DNA from: Komagataeibacter swingsii
GTDB lineage: Bacteria > Pseudomonadota > Alphaproteobacteria > Acetobacterales > Acetobacteraceae
Direction: 5' to 3'
DNA length: 64,000 bases
Assembly (NCBI RefSeq): GCF_003207895.1
Contig: NZ_NKUB01000009.1
Coordinates: forward strand, 1 to 64,000
A program made the translations under genes and the position numbers. This document shows positions 53,634-62,615 of this stretch, piece after piece. Each line of letters begins with the position of its first letter. The stretch's first letter is position 1. The notes below the pieces were generated by a model. That model was not told the DNA's origin, did no database searches, and saw only the letters and a list, made by a program, of their open reading frames with translations.

Positions 53634-55733
53634 ATGGAATCAATGAGCAATCATATCTATGAACTGAGGGGTTATAATCCCTTTCTGCTTTCTGGTGCGT
53701 TGATCGTTTGTGTACTGGGGGCATGGATTACCATGCGACTGGTCGCCCGCGTATCCGAAACCAGTGGCAGGCAGCGTGTCGGCTGGTATTTCCTGACCGC
53801 CATGGCGGGCGCCAGTTTTGTCTGGTGCACGCATTTCGCGGCCATGCTGGCCTACCATGCCAGTGGCGACGTGCAACTGGACCCGCTGTACACCGTGCTT
53901 TCGCTGGTGGCCATGTTCGTGGCCATGCCCATTGCGGTCATGGCGGCGGTCAGGCTGCGCGGGCGCGGGGGCTGCCTGCTGGGGGGCGCCATCCTTGGTC
54001 TTGGTATCGCCAGCATGCATTATATCGGCATGGCGGCGTACCATATCGATGCGCCCGTGGCCTGGAACATGCCGATGGTGATCGTATCGGTCCTGATCGG
54101 CATCGGGCTGTCCGCCGCCGCCCTGCTGCTGGCGTTGCGCCCGCTCAACCTGCGGCGCGAGATCGAAATGACGCTGGCCATGGTGGGCGCCGTGGCCGGG
54201 CTGCATTTCACCGGCATGGCGGCCATGCATGTCACCATGCTCCCGCATATGCAGGCACTGCACGACAATGGGCAGTTTGAGTCCATCGGCTTCGCTGTCA
54301 TCGCCGGTTCGATGCTGACGATCATCGCCGGTATCGCCTGCTTTGTCATTGATGGCAGCGTGCGGCAGGAATCGTATGACGAACTGCACCGCATGGCCAT
54401 GTCCGACGCGCTGACCGGCCTGCCCAACCGCATAAGCTTCAATGAACGCCTCAATCACGAAGTCGCAACGGCTGACCAGAAGGGCGAACAGTTTGCGGTC
54501 ATTGGTATCGACCTGAATAAATTCAAGGAAATCAATGATACCCGTGGCCATGCCGCAGGCGATGTTGTGCTGACCACACTGGCCGGACGCTTCAGTGCGC
54601 TACTGGGGGAAGGCGAGTTCGTGGCCCGGCTGGGAGGGGACGAATTCATCGCCATTTACCGTACGTCGGATCAGGCGGAACTGCATGATTTCGTCAACCG
54701 CATCCAGCAGGCGCTGAACCAGCCCATTCCCATCAATGATTACGTGGTCACCAGTGGCGGCAGCATCGGGGTTGCGCTCTATCCGGTTGACGCGACGGAT
54801 AGTGAAACCCTGATCTCGCGTGCCGACCTTGCCATGTACCGCGCCAAGACCGACCTGCATCATACGATCTGGTATTATGAAAGTTCGCTGGACCAGAGTG
54901 TGCGTGAACGCCGCGCGATGGGTGAAGACCTGCGTAACGCCATGAGCAATGGCCAGCTTTCGCTGTTCTATCAGGTACAGACCGTTGTCGCGACGGGCGC
55001 GGTTTCGGGATACGAGGCCCTGCTGCGGTGGGAACATCCGGTGCGTGGCGACGTGCCGCCTGCGGAAATCCGGGATCTGGCCTATGAAAACGGCCTGATT
55101 ATCGAACTGGGTGAATGGGTGCTGGACCAGGCGTGCCGGGCCGCGACGGGCTGGGATGGGGATGTCCGTGTCGCGGTGGGCATGTCCGCATCGCAGTTCC
55201 TGCTGCCGCGGTTCGCCGATACGGTGCAGGCGACCCTTGCCCGCACCGGCCTGCCCGCGGGCCGCCTTGTCATCGAGATTACCGAGGCCACGATACAGCG
55301 TGACCGCCCGCGTGCGCTGGCCATGGCGCGCAAGGTGCATGCGCTTGGGGTACGGCTTGCGCTGGACGAATTCGGTGGCCCGAAATCAGTCCTGTCGATG
55401 CTGTGCGAATTCCCCTTTGACAAGATCAAGATCGACCGCGCCCTCATGCAGCAGGTGGGCACGGACCCGGCCATGGCCGAACTGGTGCGCTCCGTCATGA
55501 TGGCGGGTCACGCGTTGCAGGTGTCGGTCCTGGCGCAGGGGATCGAGACGCCGGGCCAGCTTGCGCGCCTGTCGCCAGAAGGGTGTGACGAAAGGCCGGG
55601 CCACCTGCCCGGCCGTCCCGCCCATGCCGCCACGGCGGCAGGCGTGCCAGCCGCCGCCCCCATCATGCCACAGGCGTTTGCCGCGACACCCATGCGTGCG
55701 GCGTTTGCCCCGTCATTCTATCCCGCAGCCTGA
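53634..55733 (+). CDS. MHYT-GGDEF-EAL protein, EAL part probably inactive
   Basis: The 699-residue membrane protein begins with a seven-helix MHYT sensor (about 1-235; motifs CTHFAAMLAY, MHYIGMAAY and LHFTGMAAM), thought in this family to bind a metal and sense a diatomic gas. An intact GGDEF domain follows (RLGGDEFIAIY near 331), so it can make cyclic di-GMP. The EAL domain keeps EALLRW but has DEFGGPKS for DDFGTGYSS, AQG for AEG, and VGMSASQ for VNLSxxQ, so phosphodiesterase activity is unlikely. The tail is Ala/Pro-rich. Two more c-di-GMP genes follow. Confidence 0.85.
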   Translation: MESMSNHIYELRGYNPFLLSGALIVCVLGAWITMRLVARVSETSGRQRVGWYFLTAMAGASFVWCTHFAAMLAYHASGDVQLDPLYTVLSLVAMFVAMPIAVMAAVRLRGRGGCLLGGAILGLGIASMHYIGMAAYHIDAPVAWNMPMVIVSVLIGIGLSAAALLLALRPLNLRREIEMTLAMVGAVAGLHFTGMAAMHVTMLPHMQALHDNGQFESIGFAVIAGSMLTIIAGIACFVIDGSVRQESYDELHRMAMSDALTGLPNRISFNERLNHEVATADQKGEQFAVIGIDLNKFKEINDTRGHAAGDVVLTTLAGRFSALLGEGEFVARLGGDEFIAIYRTSDQAELHDFVNRIQQALNQPIPINDYVVTSGGSIGVALYPVDATDSETLISRADLAMYRAKTDLHHTIWYYESSLDQSVRERRAMGEDLRNAMSNGQLSLFYQVQTVVATGAVSGYEALLRWEHPVRGDVPPAEIRDLAYENGLIIELGEWVLDQACRAATGWDGDVRVAVGMSASQFLLPRFADTVQATLARTGLPAGRLVIEITEATIQRDRPRALAMARKVHALGVRLALDEFGGPKSVLSMLCEFPFDKIKIDRALMQQVGTDPAMAELVRSVMMAGHALQVSVLAQGIETPGQLARLSPEGCDERPGHLPGRPAHAATAAGVPAAAPIMPQAFAATPMRAAFAPSFYPAA

Positions 55734-55752
55734 TACCGGCTGGAATATCCTT

Positions 55753-58032
55753 ATGAAACAGTGTGAGAACGTAATGCCCCCCCACGACGCGCCTGCCATG
55801 ATAGACGATCACAAGCCCACCACCAAGCTGGACATGACGGCGGATGTCAGTCTCCAGTTGCTGGAGCAGGCAACGGACGGCGTCGTGATCATCAATGAGC
55901 GTAACGAGGTCGTGTTCTTCAACCCGGCAGCGGAAAAGCTGTGGGGGTTTACCGAGGAAGAAGTGATCGGCCGCAATGTCAGTTGCCTCGTTCCCTCGGT
56001 CTACCGCGCCGATCATGACAGCTATATCTACAAGAACCGCAAGACGGGCGTGAACCGTATTGTCGGCACATCGCGCGAGGTCACGTTCGAGAACAAGGCC
56101 GGGGACTACATTTCGGGCGAGATGTCGATCTCGACCGCCCTGCTTGGTCCGGACAAGAAGCGCTATTACATGGCCTTCATGAAGGGTGTTACCGAGGAAA
56201 GCCACCGCCGCAAGCTGCTGGACCTGCAGAACACGGTGTTCCAGGCCATTTCCAATGACATGCAGGTGGAGGACGTGGCCGACCTTGTCTGCCGCGAGGT
56301 GGAAAGCTTTGTGCCCAACACGGTGTCCGCCATCATCCTGCTGGATGAAAACAACCGCCTGAGCATCCTGTCCGGTCCCGGCCTGCCGCGTCGTTATGCC
56401 GCAGCACTTGAAAACATGTCGCTGACCGAAGGCGACCTTGCCGCGCTGGGCAATGACCTGTCCGAAGCCAACAGCATCGTGTGGGACAGCTACCGCTCGC
56501 TCGGGATATCGCTGGGGCTGCATAACTGCTGGGCTTCGGCCATCAAGTCGCGCAATGGGCGGATTTCGGGCATTTTCGCCCTGTATTCGCGCAACCAGTA
56601 CAAGCTGAGCGACTGGCCGCAGAAGATCGTTACCGGCTGCGTGCCGTTCTGTAGCGTCGTGATCGAGAATTATGAGGCCCAGCAGCATATCTCGCAGCTT
56701 GCCAACCATGATTCCCTGACCGGTTTCCTGAACCGGACCGCCATCCACAAGGTCATCAAGTCGATGATCGACCGGCCGGGTGACAACCAGTTCGCGGTCT
56801 TCATGATTGATGTGGACCGTTTCCGCGACATCAACGACACGCTGGGCCACCAGAATGGCGATGCCTTCCTCAGGGCGATTGCCGAACGGCTGAAGGGCAT
56901 GTCGCGCAGCAACTACATCCTCAGCCGTTCAGGCGGGGATGAATTCGTCATCGTCATGCCCGACAGTGATGAGGAAAGGGCATCCGCCTTTGCCGAAAGC
57001 CTGATCAAGGCCATGCAGGAACCCATCGAGATCGCGGGCAACCTGCTTGTCGTCTCGCTTGGTATCGGGATCAGCCTGTTCCCTGAAAACGGGCCGGATG
57101 GCGAATCCCTGCTGGGCCATGCCGAAATCGCCATGCGCCGGTGCAAGAAGGAGGCGCGCGGCGGCTACTGCGTGTCCAGCACGGCGGATAACCGCGCGGC
57201 ACAGGACCGGCTGCTGCTGGGGTCGGCGCTGCGTGAATCGCTGGCCAAGGGCATGCTCAACCTGCATTACCAGCCGCAGGTCGATATCAAGACGGGCAGG
57301 CTGTATGGCGTGGAGGCGCTGTCGCGGTGGAAGCATCCGACGCTGGGCAACATCTACCCCTCACGCTTCATCGCGGTGGCGGAAGATACCGGGCAGATCG
57401 AGACGATCGGCACATGGTCGCTGGAGGAAGCGACGCGCCAGATCAATGAGTGGGAACGCCAGGGGCTGCATGTCCCCACGGTTTCGGTCAACCTGTCGGC
57501 GGCCCATTTCCGCAACCGTGGCCTGCCCGCGCTGATCGAGCGTATCCTCAAGGAACGCAAGCTGACGCCTGAACGCCTGTGTGTCGAAATCACGGAAAGC
57601 GTCATGATGGATGAAAACGAGGACACGATGGCGGGACTGGCCGCCATCCGCAACCTTGGTGTCGGGCTGTCGATGGATGATTTCGGGACGGGGTATTCGT
57701 CGCTTTCAAGGCTGACGCGCCTGCCGCTTACGGAAATCAAGATCGACCGCAGCTTCATCATGAACCTGGAACATGATCCCAATGCGCAGGCCGTGACCAC
57801 GGCGGTGATCGGGATCGGCAACCGCCTGAACATGACCGTCGTGACCGAAGGGGTCGAGACGGAGGCGCAGCTCAAGCTGCTGCGGGGGCTGCACTGTGAC
57901 GTGGTGCAGGGCTACCTGTTCGCCCGCCCCATGGCGCCCGACGCCCTGCTGCAGTGGGCGACAGGCCCGGAGATGGAGCGTGTGTCCGTCATGGCGCGTG
58001 ATGTCCTGAATGAAGGTGAGCAGAAAAAATAG
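55753..58032 (+). CDS. PAS-GAF-GGDEF-EAL protein, probable haem-PAS c-di-GMP enzyme
   Basis: The 759-residue cytoplasmic protein has a PAS domain (about 25-135), a GAF-like domain (about 165-310), an intact GGDEF (RSGGDEF near 393) and a complete EAL (EALSRW near 519, VNLSAAHF, ITESVM, DDFGTGYSS, TEGVET). The PAS segment FFNPAAEKLWGF...RADHDSYI aligns with the haem-binding PAS of E. coli DosP, including its haem histidine, and resembles the oxygen-sensing PAS of Gluconacetobacter xylinus PDEA1. It may make or degrade c-di-GMP in response to oxygen. The start is uncertain (ATG 55774 is another choice). It is paired with the next gene. Confidence 0.85.
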   Translation: MKQCENVMPPHDAPAMIDDHKPTTKLDMTADVSLQLLEQATDGVVIINERNEVVFFNPAAEKLWGFTEEEVIGRNVSCLVPSVYRADHDSYIYKNRKTGVNRIVGTSREVTFENKAGDYISGEMSISTALLGPDKKRYYMAFMKGVTEESHRRKLLDLQNTVFQAISNDMQVEDVADLVCREVESFVPNTVSAIILLDENNRLSILSGPGLPRRYAAALENMSLTEGDLAALGNDLSEANSIVWDSYRSLGISLGLHNCWASAIKSRNGRISGIFALYSRNQYKLSDWPQKIVTGCVPFCSVVIENYEAQQHISQLANHDSLTGFLNRTAIHKVIKSMIDRPGDNQFAVFMIDVDRFRDINDTLGHQNGDAFLRAIAERLKGMSRSNYILSRSGGDEFVIVMPDSDEERASAFAESLIKAMQEPIEIAGNLLVVSLGIGISLFPENGPDGESLLGHAEIAMRRCKKEARGGYCVSSTADNRAAQDRLLLGSALRESLAKGMLNLHYQPQVDIKTGRLYGVEALSRWKHPTLGNIYPSRFIAVAEDTGQIETIGTWSLEEATRQINEWERQGLHVPTVSVNLSAAHFRNRGLPALIERILKERKLTPERLCVEITESVMMDENEDTMAGLAAIRNLGVGLSMDDFGTGYSSLSRLTRLPLTEIKIDRSFIMNLEHDPNAQAVTTAVIGIGNRLNMTVVTEGVETEAQLKLLRGLHCDVVQGYLFARPMAPDALLQWATGPEMERVSVMARDVLNEGEQKK

Positions 58033-58109
58033 GTCACCGGGCAGTCCATGTTCCCGCCCGTCCGTTCTGGTACCTGCCTGGAAACAGGCATTTATAATTT
58101 TGGATTACC

Positions 58110-60329
58110 ATGAAAACCGAGAACCCCAAGTCACCCCCGGCTGCCGAGACCATCCCTGACATCAGCTTTGAACTGTTGAATCAGGCCCGTGACGGGATGG
58201 TCATAATCGATGACCATAACATGATCCTGTATGCCAACCCCGCGGCTGAAGCGCTGTGGGGGTACGACCCCGGCACGCTGGCGGGCAGGCCGGTGGGTGA
58301 ACTTCTGGCTGCATCGGTCGGGAACAACAACCTGCCGGTCACCGTGGAGGCGCAGGCGCTGGAGCCGGTCGCGGGTGAGATCACGTTTGAAAACCGCAGC
58401 GGGGATTACATCTCCGCCGAGATCAGCCTGACGGCGGCGCGGCTGGGAAAGGGGAAGCGCACCTACCGCCTGATGATGGTGCATGGCATCACCGGCGCGG
58501 GCCATCGCAGCCGGGTGATGGAACTGCAGAACACGGTTTTCCGCTCCCTTTCCAGCGAGGTCCAGATCCCGGACGTGGCCGACATGGTCTGCCGTGAAGT
58601 GGAGGTGCTGGTCCCCAACACCGTCGCCGTGCTGATCCAGCTTGATGAACAGAACCGCCTGCGCATCCTGTCCGGTCCCGGCATGCCGCGTCGTTTTGCC
58701 GCAGCCCTGGAGGAGATGCGCCTGACGGATGCGGATATCGCAGCCCTGGCCACGGACCTGAGTGAAGCCACCACCATCGTGTGGGACAGCTACCGTTCCG
58801 TGGGGATCTCGCTTGGGCTGCATCATTGCTGGGCGTCGGCCATCCGTACCCGCAATGGGCGCATCACGGGCATTTTCGCGCTGTATTCGCGTTCCGAACG
58901 CAGCCGGGGCGAATGGCCGGCCCACATCGTCAGCAGTTGCGTGCCGTTCTGTGGCGTGCTGATCGAACAGCACGAGGCGCGGCAGCATATCTCGCAACTG
59001 TCGAACTATGACCCGCTGACCGGCTTCCTGAACCGGACGGCGGTGCATAAGGTGATCCGGTCGCTGATCGGCCAGCCGGGCGACAATCACTTTGCCCTGT
59101 ACATGATCGATATCGACCGTTTCCGCGATATCAACGATGCGCTGGGCCATATCAATGGCGACGGGTTCCTGAAATCCGTTTCCGAACGGCTGAAGGGCAT
59201 TTCACGCAGCAATTACATTCTCAGCCGTTCCGGCTCGAATGAATTCCTGATCATCGTGCCGAATACGCGGCAGGAAGATGCGCTGAAATTCGCCGAAAGG
59301 CTGCATGAATGCGTCAAGCAGCCGATTGAGATCGGCGGCAACATGATCGTGCCGACGCTGGGCATCGGTATCAGCCTGTTCCCCGAAAACGGGCCGGATG
59401 GCGAATCCCTGCTCAGCTACGCCGAACAGGCGATGCGCTATGCCAAGCGTTCGGGCCTGGGCATGACCCACCTTGCGCGTTCGGAAGACAACAAGGCGGC
59501 GCAGGACCGGCTGCTGCTGGGTTCGGCGCTGCGTGAATCGCTGGCGCAGGGCCTGCTCAACCTGCACTACCAGCCCCAGATCGATGTACGGAACAACACG
59601 CTGTATGGCGTGGAGGCCCTGTCGCGGTGGAACCACCCGACGCTGGGCAACATCTATCCCTCGCGCTTCATTGCCGTGGCCGAGGAAACCGGGCAGATCG
59701 AAGCCATCGGCACGTGGTCGCTGGAACGCGCGGTGCAACAGATCCTGGAATGGGACGCCCATGGCATTTACGTGCCGACGGTGGCGGTCAACCTGTCGGC
59801 GGGGCATTTCCGTAACCGTAACCTGCCCGGTTTCATTGCCCGCCTGCTCAGTGACAGCAATCTGGAACCGCACCGCCTGACGGTCGAGATTACCGAAAGC
59901 GTCATGATGACGGAAAACGAGGATACGAACATGGTCCTGCAGGCCATCCGTAACCTTGGCGTCGCGCTGTCGATGGATGATTTCGGGACGGGATATTCGT
60001 CGCTTTCAAGGCTGACGCGCCTGCCGCTTACGGAAATCAAGATCGACCGCAGCTTCATCATGAACCTCGAACATGATCCCAATGCGCAGGCCGTGACCAC
60101 GGCGGTGATCGGGATTGGCGGGCGCCTTGGCATGACGGTGGTGACCGAAGGGGTGGAAACCGTGCGCCAGCTTGAACTGCTGTGCCATCTTGGCTGTGAC
60201 GTGGTGCAGGGTTACCTGTTCGCCCGTCCCATGACGCCGCAGAAGCTGGAGGAATGGATCAGGGAAGGCTGTCTGCAGGCGGTGCTGCAAAAAGCGCAGG
60301 AAGAGTGCAAGATCGCCTCAGCCGGTTGA
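58110..60329 (+). CDS. PAS-GAF-GGDEF-EAL protein with degenerate GGDEF; probable phosphodiesterase
   Basis: This 739-residue paralogue of the preceding gene has the same four domains. Its GGDEF signature is RSGSNEF (near 372), so cyclase activity is probably lost. The EAL set is complete (EALSRW near 499, VNLSAGHF, ITESVMM, DDFGTGYSS, KIDRSF, TEGVET), so it should cleave c-di-GMP. Its PAS lacks the DosP-like haem histidine segment, so it must use another cofactor or none. It begins 77 bases after the first gene, probably in one transcript. A stretch of about 150 bases in the EAL part is nearly identical to its neighbour. Confidence 0.87.
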   Translation: MKTENPKSPPAAETIPDISFELLNQARDGMVIIDDHNMILYANPAAEALWGYDPGTLAGRPVGELLAASVGNNNLPVTVEAQALEPVAGEITFENRSGDYISAEISLTAARLGKGKRTYRLMMVHGITGAGHRSRVMELQNTVFRSLSSEVQIPDVADMVCREVEVLVPNTVAVLIQLDEQNRLRILSGPGMPRRFAAALEEMRLTDADIAALATDLSEATTIVWDSYRSVGISLGLHHCWASAIRTRNGRITGIFALYSRSERSRGEWPAHIVSSCVPFCGVLIEQHEARQHISQLSNYDPLTGFLNRTAVHKVIRSLIGQPGDNHFALYMIDIDRFRDINDALGHINGDGFLKSVSERLKGISRSNYILSRSGSNEFLIIVPNTRQEDALKFAERLHECVKQPIEIGGNMIVPTLGIGISLFPENGPDGESLLSYAEQAMRYAKRSGLGMTHLARSEDNKAAQDRLLLGSALRESLAQGLLNLHYQPQIDVRNNTLYGVEALSRWNHPTLGNIYPSRFIAVAEETGQIEAIGTWSLERAVQQILEWDAHGIYVPTVAVNLSAGHFRNRNLPGFIARLLSDSNLEPHRLTVEITESVMMTENEDTNMVLQAIRNLGVALSMDDFGTGYSSLSRLTRLPLTEIKIDRSFIMNLEHDPNAQAVTTAVIGIGGRLGMTVVTEGVETVRQLELLCHLGCDVVQGYLFARPMTPQKLEEWIREGCLQAVLQKAQEECKIASAG

Positions 60330-60536
60330 CGCGCCCCGCCATGTCAATGTGATGGCGACACCCCGGCCCGCAAGAGCCGGGGTGTTTCATTATGGGGGAT
60401 TGCGGGCGGGGATGGTTTGCATGGTACCGGGCGCGTGCCATACATCGGGGCAGGACGTGGCGGGCACAGGCGTGGCCCGGCGCGATATTTCCCGCCCGCG
60501 CCGCCGACCTGCGGGCAATGGCCACAGGATAGTCGC

Positions 60537-61883
60537 ATGACCTTACCCGTTTTTGATCTTTGTCTGAAAAATGGCAGCGTTGTCCTGCCTGATGCCACGG
60601 TCGTGACCGATGTGTACGTGCGTGACGGGCGGATTGCCCGCATCGGGGGGCAGGGGGATGCCGGCCGCGTCATTGACTGTACCGGCCTGACCATCCTGCC
60701 CGGCGTGATCGACACGCAGGTCCATTTCCGTGAACCGGGCCTGACCGGGGCGGAGGACCTGGCGACCGGCAGCATGGCCGCCGTGATGGGTGGTGTGACC
60801 GCCGTGTTCGAAATGCCCAATACCAAGCCCCCCACCGACCGGCCCGAAGCCGTTGTTGACAAGCTGGAGCGCGCGCGCGGGCGCATGTGGTGCGACCATG
60901 CGTTTTATGTGGGGGCCACGACCGACAACGCCGATCGGTGCGGTGAACTGGAAATGCTGCCCGGTACGGCGGGGATCAAGATTTTCATGGGGTCTTCCAC
61001 CGGCAGCCTGCTGGTGTCCGATGACGCGGTGCTGGAGCGCGTGCTGCGTTCGGGCCGCCGCCGTGTCGCCATCCACGCCGAAGACGAGGCCCGCCTGCAT
61101 GAGCGCCTGTCCGAACGCAGGGCAGGCGATCCGTCCAGCCATCCCGTCTGGCGTGATGAGGAAACGGCCCTGCGCGCCACACAGCGCATCGTGCGCCTGG
61201 CGCGGCGTACGGGGCGGCGCATCCATGTGCTGCATGTCACGACGCCTGCTGAACTGGAATTCCTGTCGGGCCACAAGGATATCGCCAGTTGCGAGGTGAC
61301 CCCCCAGCACCTGACGCTGGCGGGTGAGGAAGCGTATGCCGAACTGGGGACGCTGGCGCAGATGAACCCGCCCATCCGTGGCCGCAAATGGCGTGATGGC
61401 CTGTGGTACTGGATGGGGCAGGGGGTGCCCGACATCATCGGGTCCGACCATGCCCCCCATACGCTGGAAGCCAAGCAGCGCAGCTATCCCGAAACGCCTT
61501 CGGGCATGCCCGGCGTGCAGACGTTGTTGCCGCTGATGCTGGACCATGTGGCGCATGGCCGCCTGTCGCTGCGCCGGGTGGTGGACATGACATCGGCAGG
61601 GCCGCAGCGCCTGTTCGGGCTGGTGCGCAAGGGACGCATTGCCGTGGGGTATGATGCGGATTTCTCGGTGGTCGATCTCGCCGCGCGCTGGACGGTGCGG
61701 CAGGAATGGCTGGCTTCCAAATGTGGCTGGTCGCCGTTTGTCGGCCGTGAACTGACGGGCCGCCCCATCGGCACGATCATCCGTGGCAATGTCGCCATGT
61801 GGGAAGGCCAGCTTGCCCCGACGGCCCAAGGCGAACCCCTGCTGTTCGACGCCACGGACCGTCCGCAATCCGCTGACAAATAA
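60537..61883 (+). CDS. pyrC: Dihydroorotase
   Basis: The 448-residue class I dihydroorotase closes carbamoyl-aspartate to dihydroorotate in pyrimidine synthesis. Zinc and catalytic residues appear in DTQVHFREPG near 60, GIKIFMGSSTGSL (the residue usually modified as carboxylysine is not certain), VAIHAEDE, HVLHVTTP and the late aspartate in GSDHAPHT. ATG 60537 is preceded by AGGAT. It stands alone, with a cloverleaf repeat beginning directly after its stop codon. Confidence 0.93.
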   Translation: MTLPVFDLCLKNGSVVLPDATVVTDVYVRDGRIARIGGQGDAGRVIDCTGLTILPGVIDTQVHFREPGLTGAEDLATGSMAAVMGGVTAVFEMPNTKPPTDRPEAVVDKLERARGRMWCDHAFYVGATTDNADRCGELEMLPGTAGIKIFMGSSTGSLLVSDDAVLERVLRSGRRRVAIHAEDEARLHERLSERRAGDPSSHPVWRDEETALRATQRIVRLARRTGRRIHVLHVTTPAELEFLSGHKDIASCEVTPQHLTLAGEEAYAELGTLAQMNPPIRGRKWRDGLWYWMGQGVPDIIGSDHAPHTLEAKQRSYPETPSGMPGVQTLLPLMLDHVAHGRLSLRRVVDMTSAGPQRLFGLVRKGRIAVGYDADFSVVDLAARWTVRQEWLASKCGWSPFVGRELTGRPIGTIIRGNVAMWEGQLAPTAQGEPLLFDATDRPQSADK

Positions 61884-61980
61884 TAAAAGTTTTTGGGCGC
61901 CGCCTTTTTTCAAAAAGGCGGCGCTCTTCTTCTGAAGCTTTTTGCAAAAAGCTTCACCAAAAACCTCTTTATGATTTGCG
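61884..61980. repeat. Cloverleaf repeat, copy C
   Basis: This copy starts one base after the pyrC stop. It has outer edges GTTTTTGG and CCAAAAAC, a GC arm (CGCCGCCTTTTTT with AAAAAGGCGGCG), and a second arm that is a perfect 22-base palindrome centred on the TGCA of its AAGCTTTTT/AAAAAGCTT core. It is about as long as, and closely similar to, copy B, in the same orientation. It may also end pyrC transcription. Confidence 0.85.
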
Positions 61981-62271
61981 GGTTGTTCCAAACAGGCGGT
62001 TGACCAGCCGCATGACCCGGCTCGATCCCTTTGCCGCTGTCTCCCATCTTTCAGTCGCCTGGCGGGTCATATGATCCGCGACAGGATGGCGGGCCTCAGC
62101 ATCGGCCTGACGACGCCTGTGGCAGATACAACCCGGCCGGCGGGATTGGCCGGGCAGGGACCAGCCATGTCAGGGATATGGGGGATAAGGCACCCGATTG
62201 GAACCATGGACCACAGGCTTATGCGGGGTAGTACTAACCTGCGGGGTTCATTATATTTTCTGGGAGATAAA

Positions 62272-62347
62272 TGGTGCCCAAGGGCGGGATCGAACCACCG
62301 ACACTGCGATTTTCAGTCGCATGCTCTACCAACTGAGCTACTTGGGC
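62272..62347 (-). tRNA. tRNA-Phe (GAA)
   Basis: The minus strand gives a 76-base cloverleaf starting GCCCAAGTAGCTCAGTTGG with anticodon GAA within GACTGAAAATC, a GGTTCGATCC T-arm and an encoded CCA. No mobile element is seen next to it. Confidence 0.95.
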
Positions 62348-62408
62348 ACCGGGCCGTCTGTCCGGCTATGTCAGGGCAGTCGGGACCGCCGTGACGTTGG
62401 ACAAGCGT

Positions 62409-62615
62409 TTAACCTACCTCATCATCGGGATCAACCCGTCTTGTGTATTTTTCATCCGCCCCGGAGGGAATCTCCGTCGAGGGCACGCGGTACTGGCCCG
62501 AAAACCAGCGTCCCAGGTCAACATCGGCGCAGCGGCGCGAACAGAACGGCCGGTATTGCGGCTGCGCGGGCTGGCCGCAGACGGGGCAGGGGGGAAGGGT
62601 GGACGGTTCAGCCAT
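62409..62615 (-). CDS. yacG: Zinc-binding protein YacG
   Basis: The 68-residue product has the four-cysteine zinc motif of YacG (CPVCGQPAQ and FCSRRCADVDLGRW), a small inhibitor of DNA gyrase in E. coli. ATG 62615 has GGAG upstream and lies 8 bases inside the end of the RNase E/G gene. The unit maf - RNase E/G - yacG is a common alphaproteobacterial order. Confidence 0.9.
   Translation of the reverse strand: MAEPSTLPPCPVCGQPAQPQYRPFCSRRCADVDLGRWFSGQYRVPSTEIPSGADEKYTRRVDPDDEVG

Noticed and set aside
55561-55752. 64-codon upstream extension of the first PAS-GAF-GGDEF-EAL gene
   Set aside because: It overlaps the end of the MHYT gene in another frame, is Pro/Arg-rich without similarity to PAS proteins, and better starts exist at 55753 or 55774.
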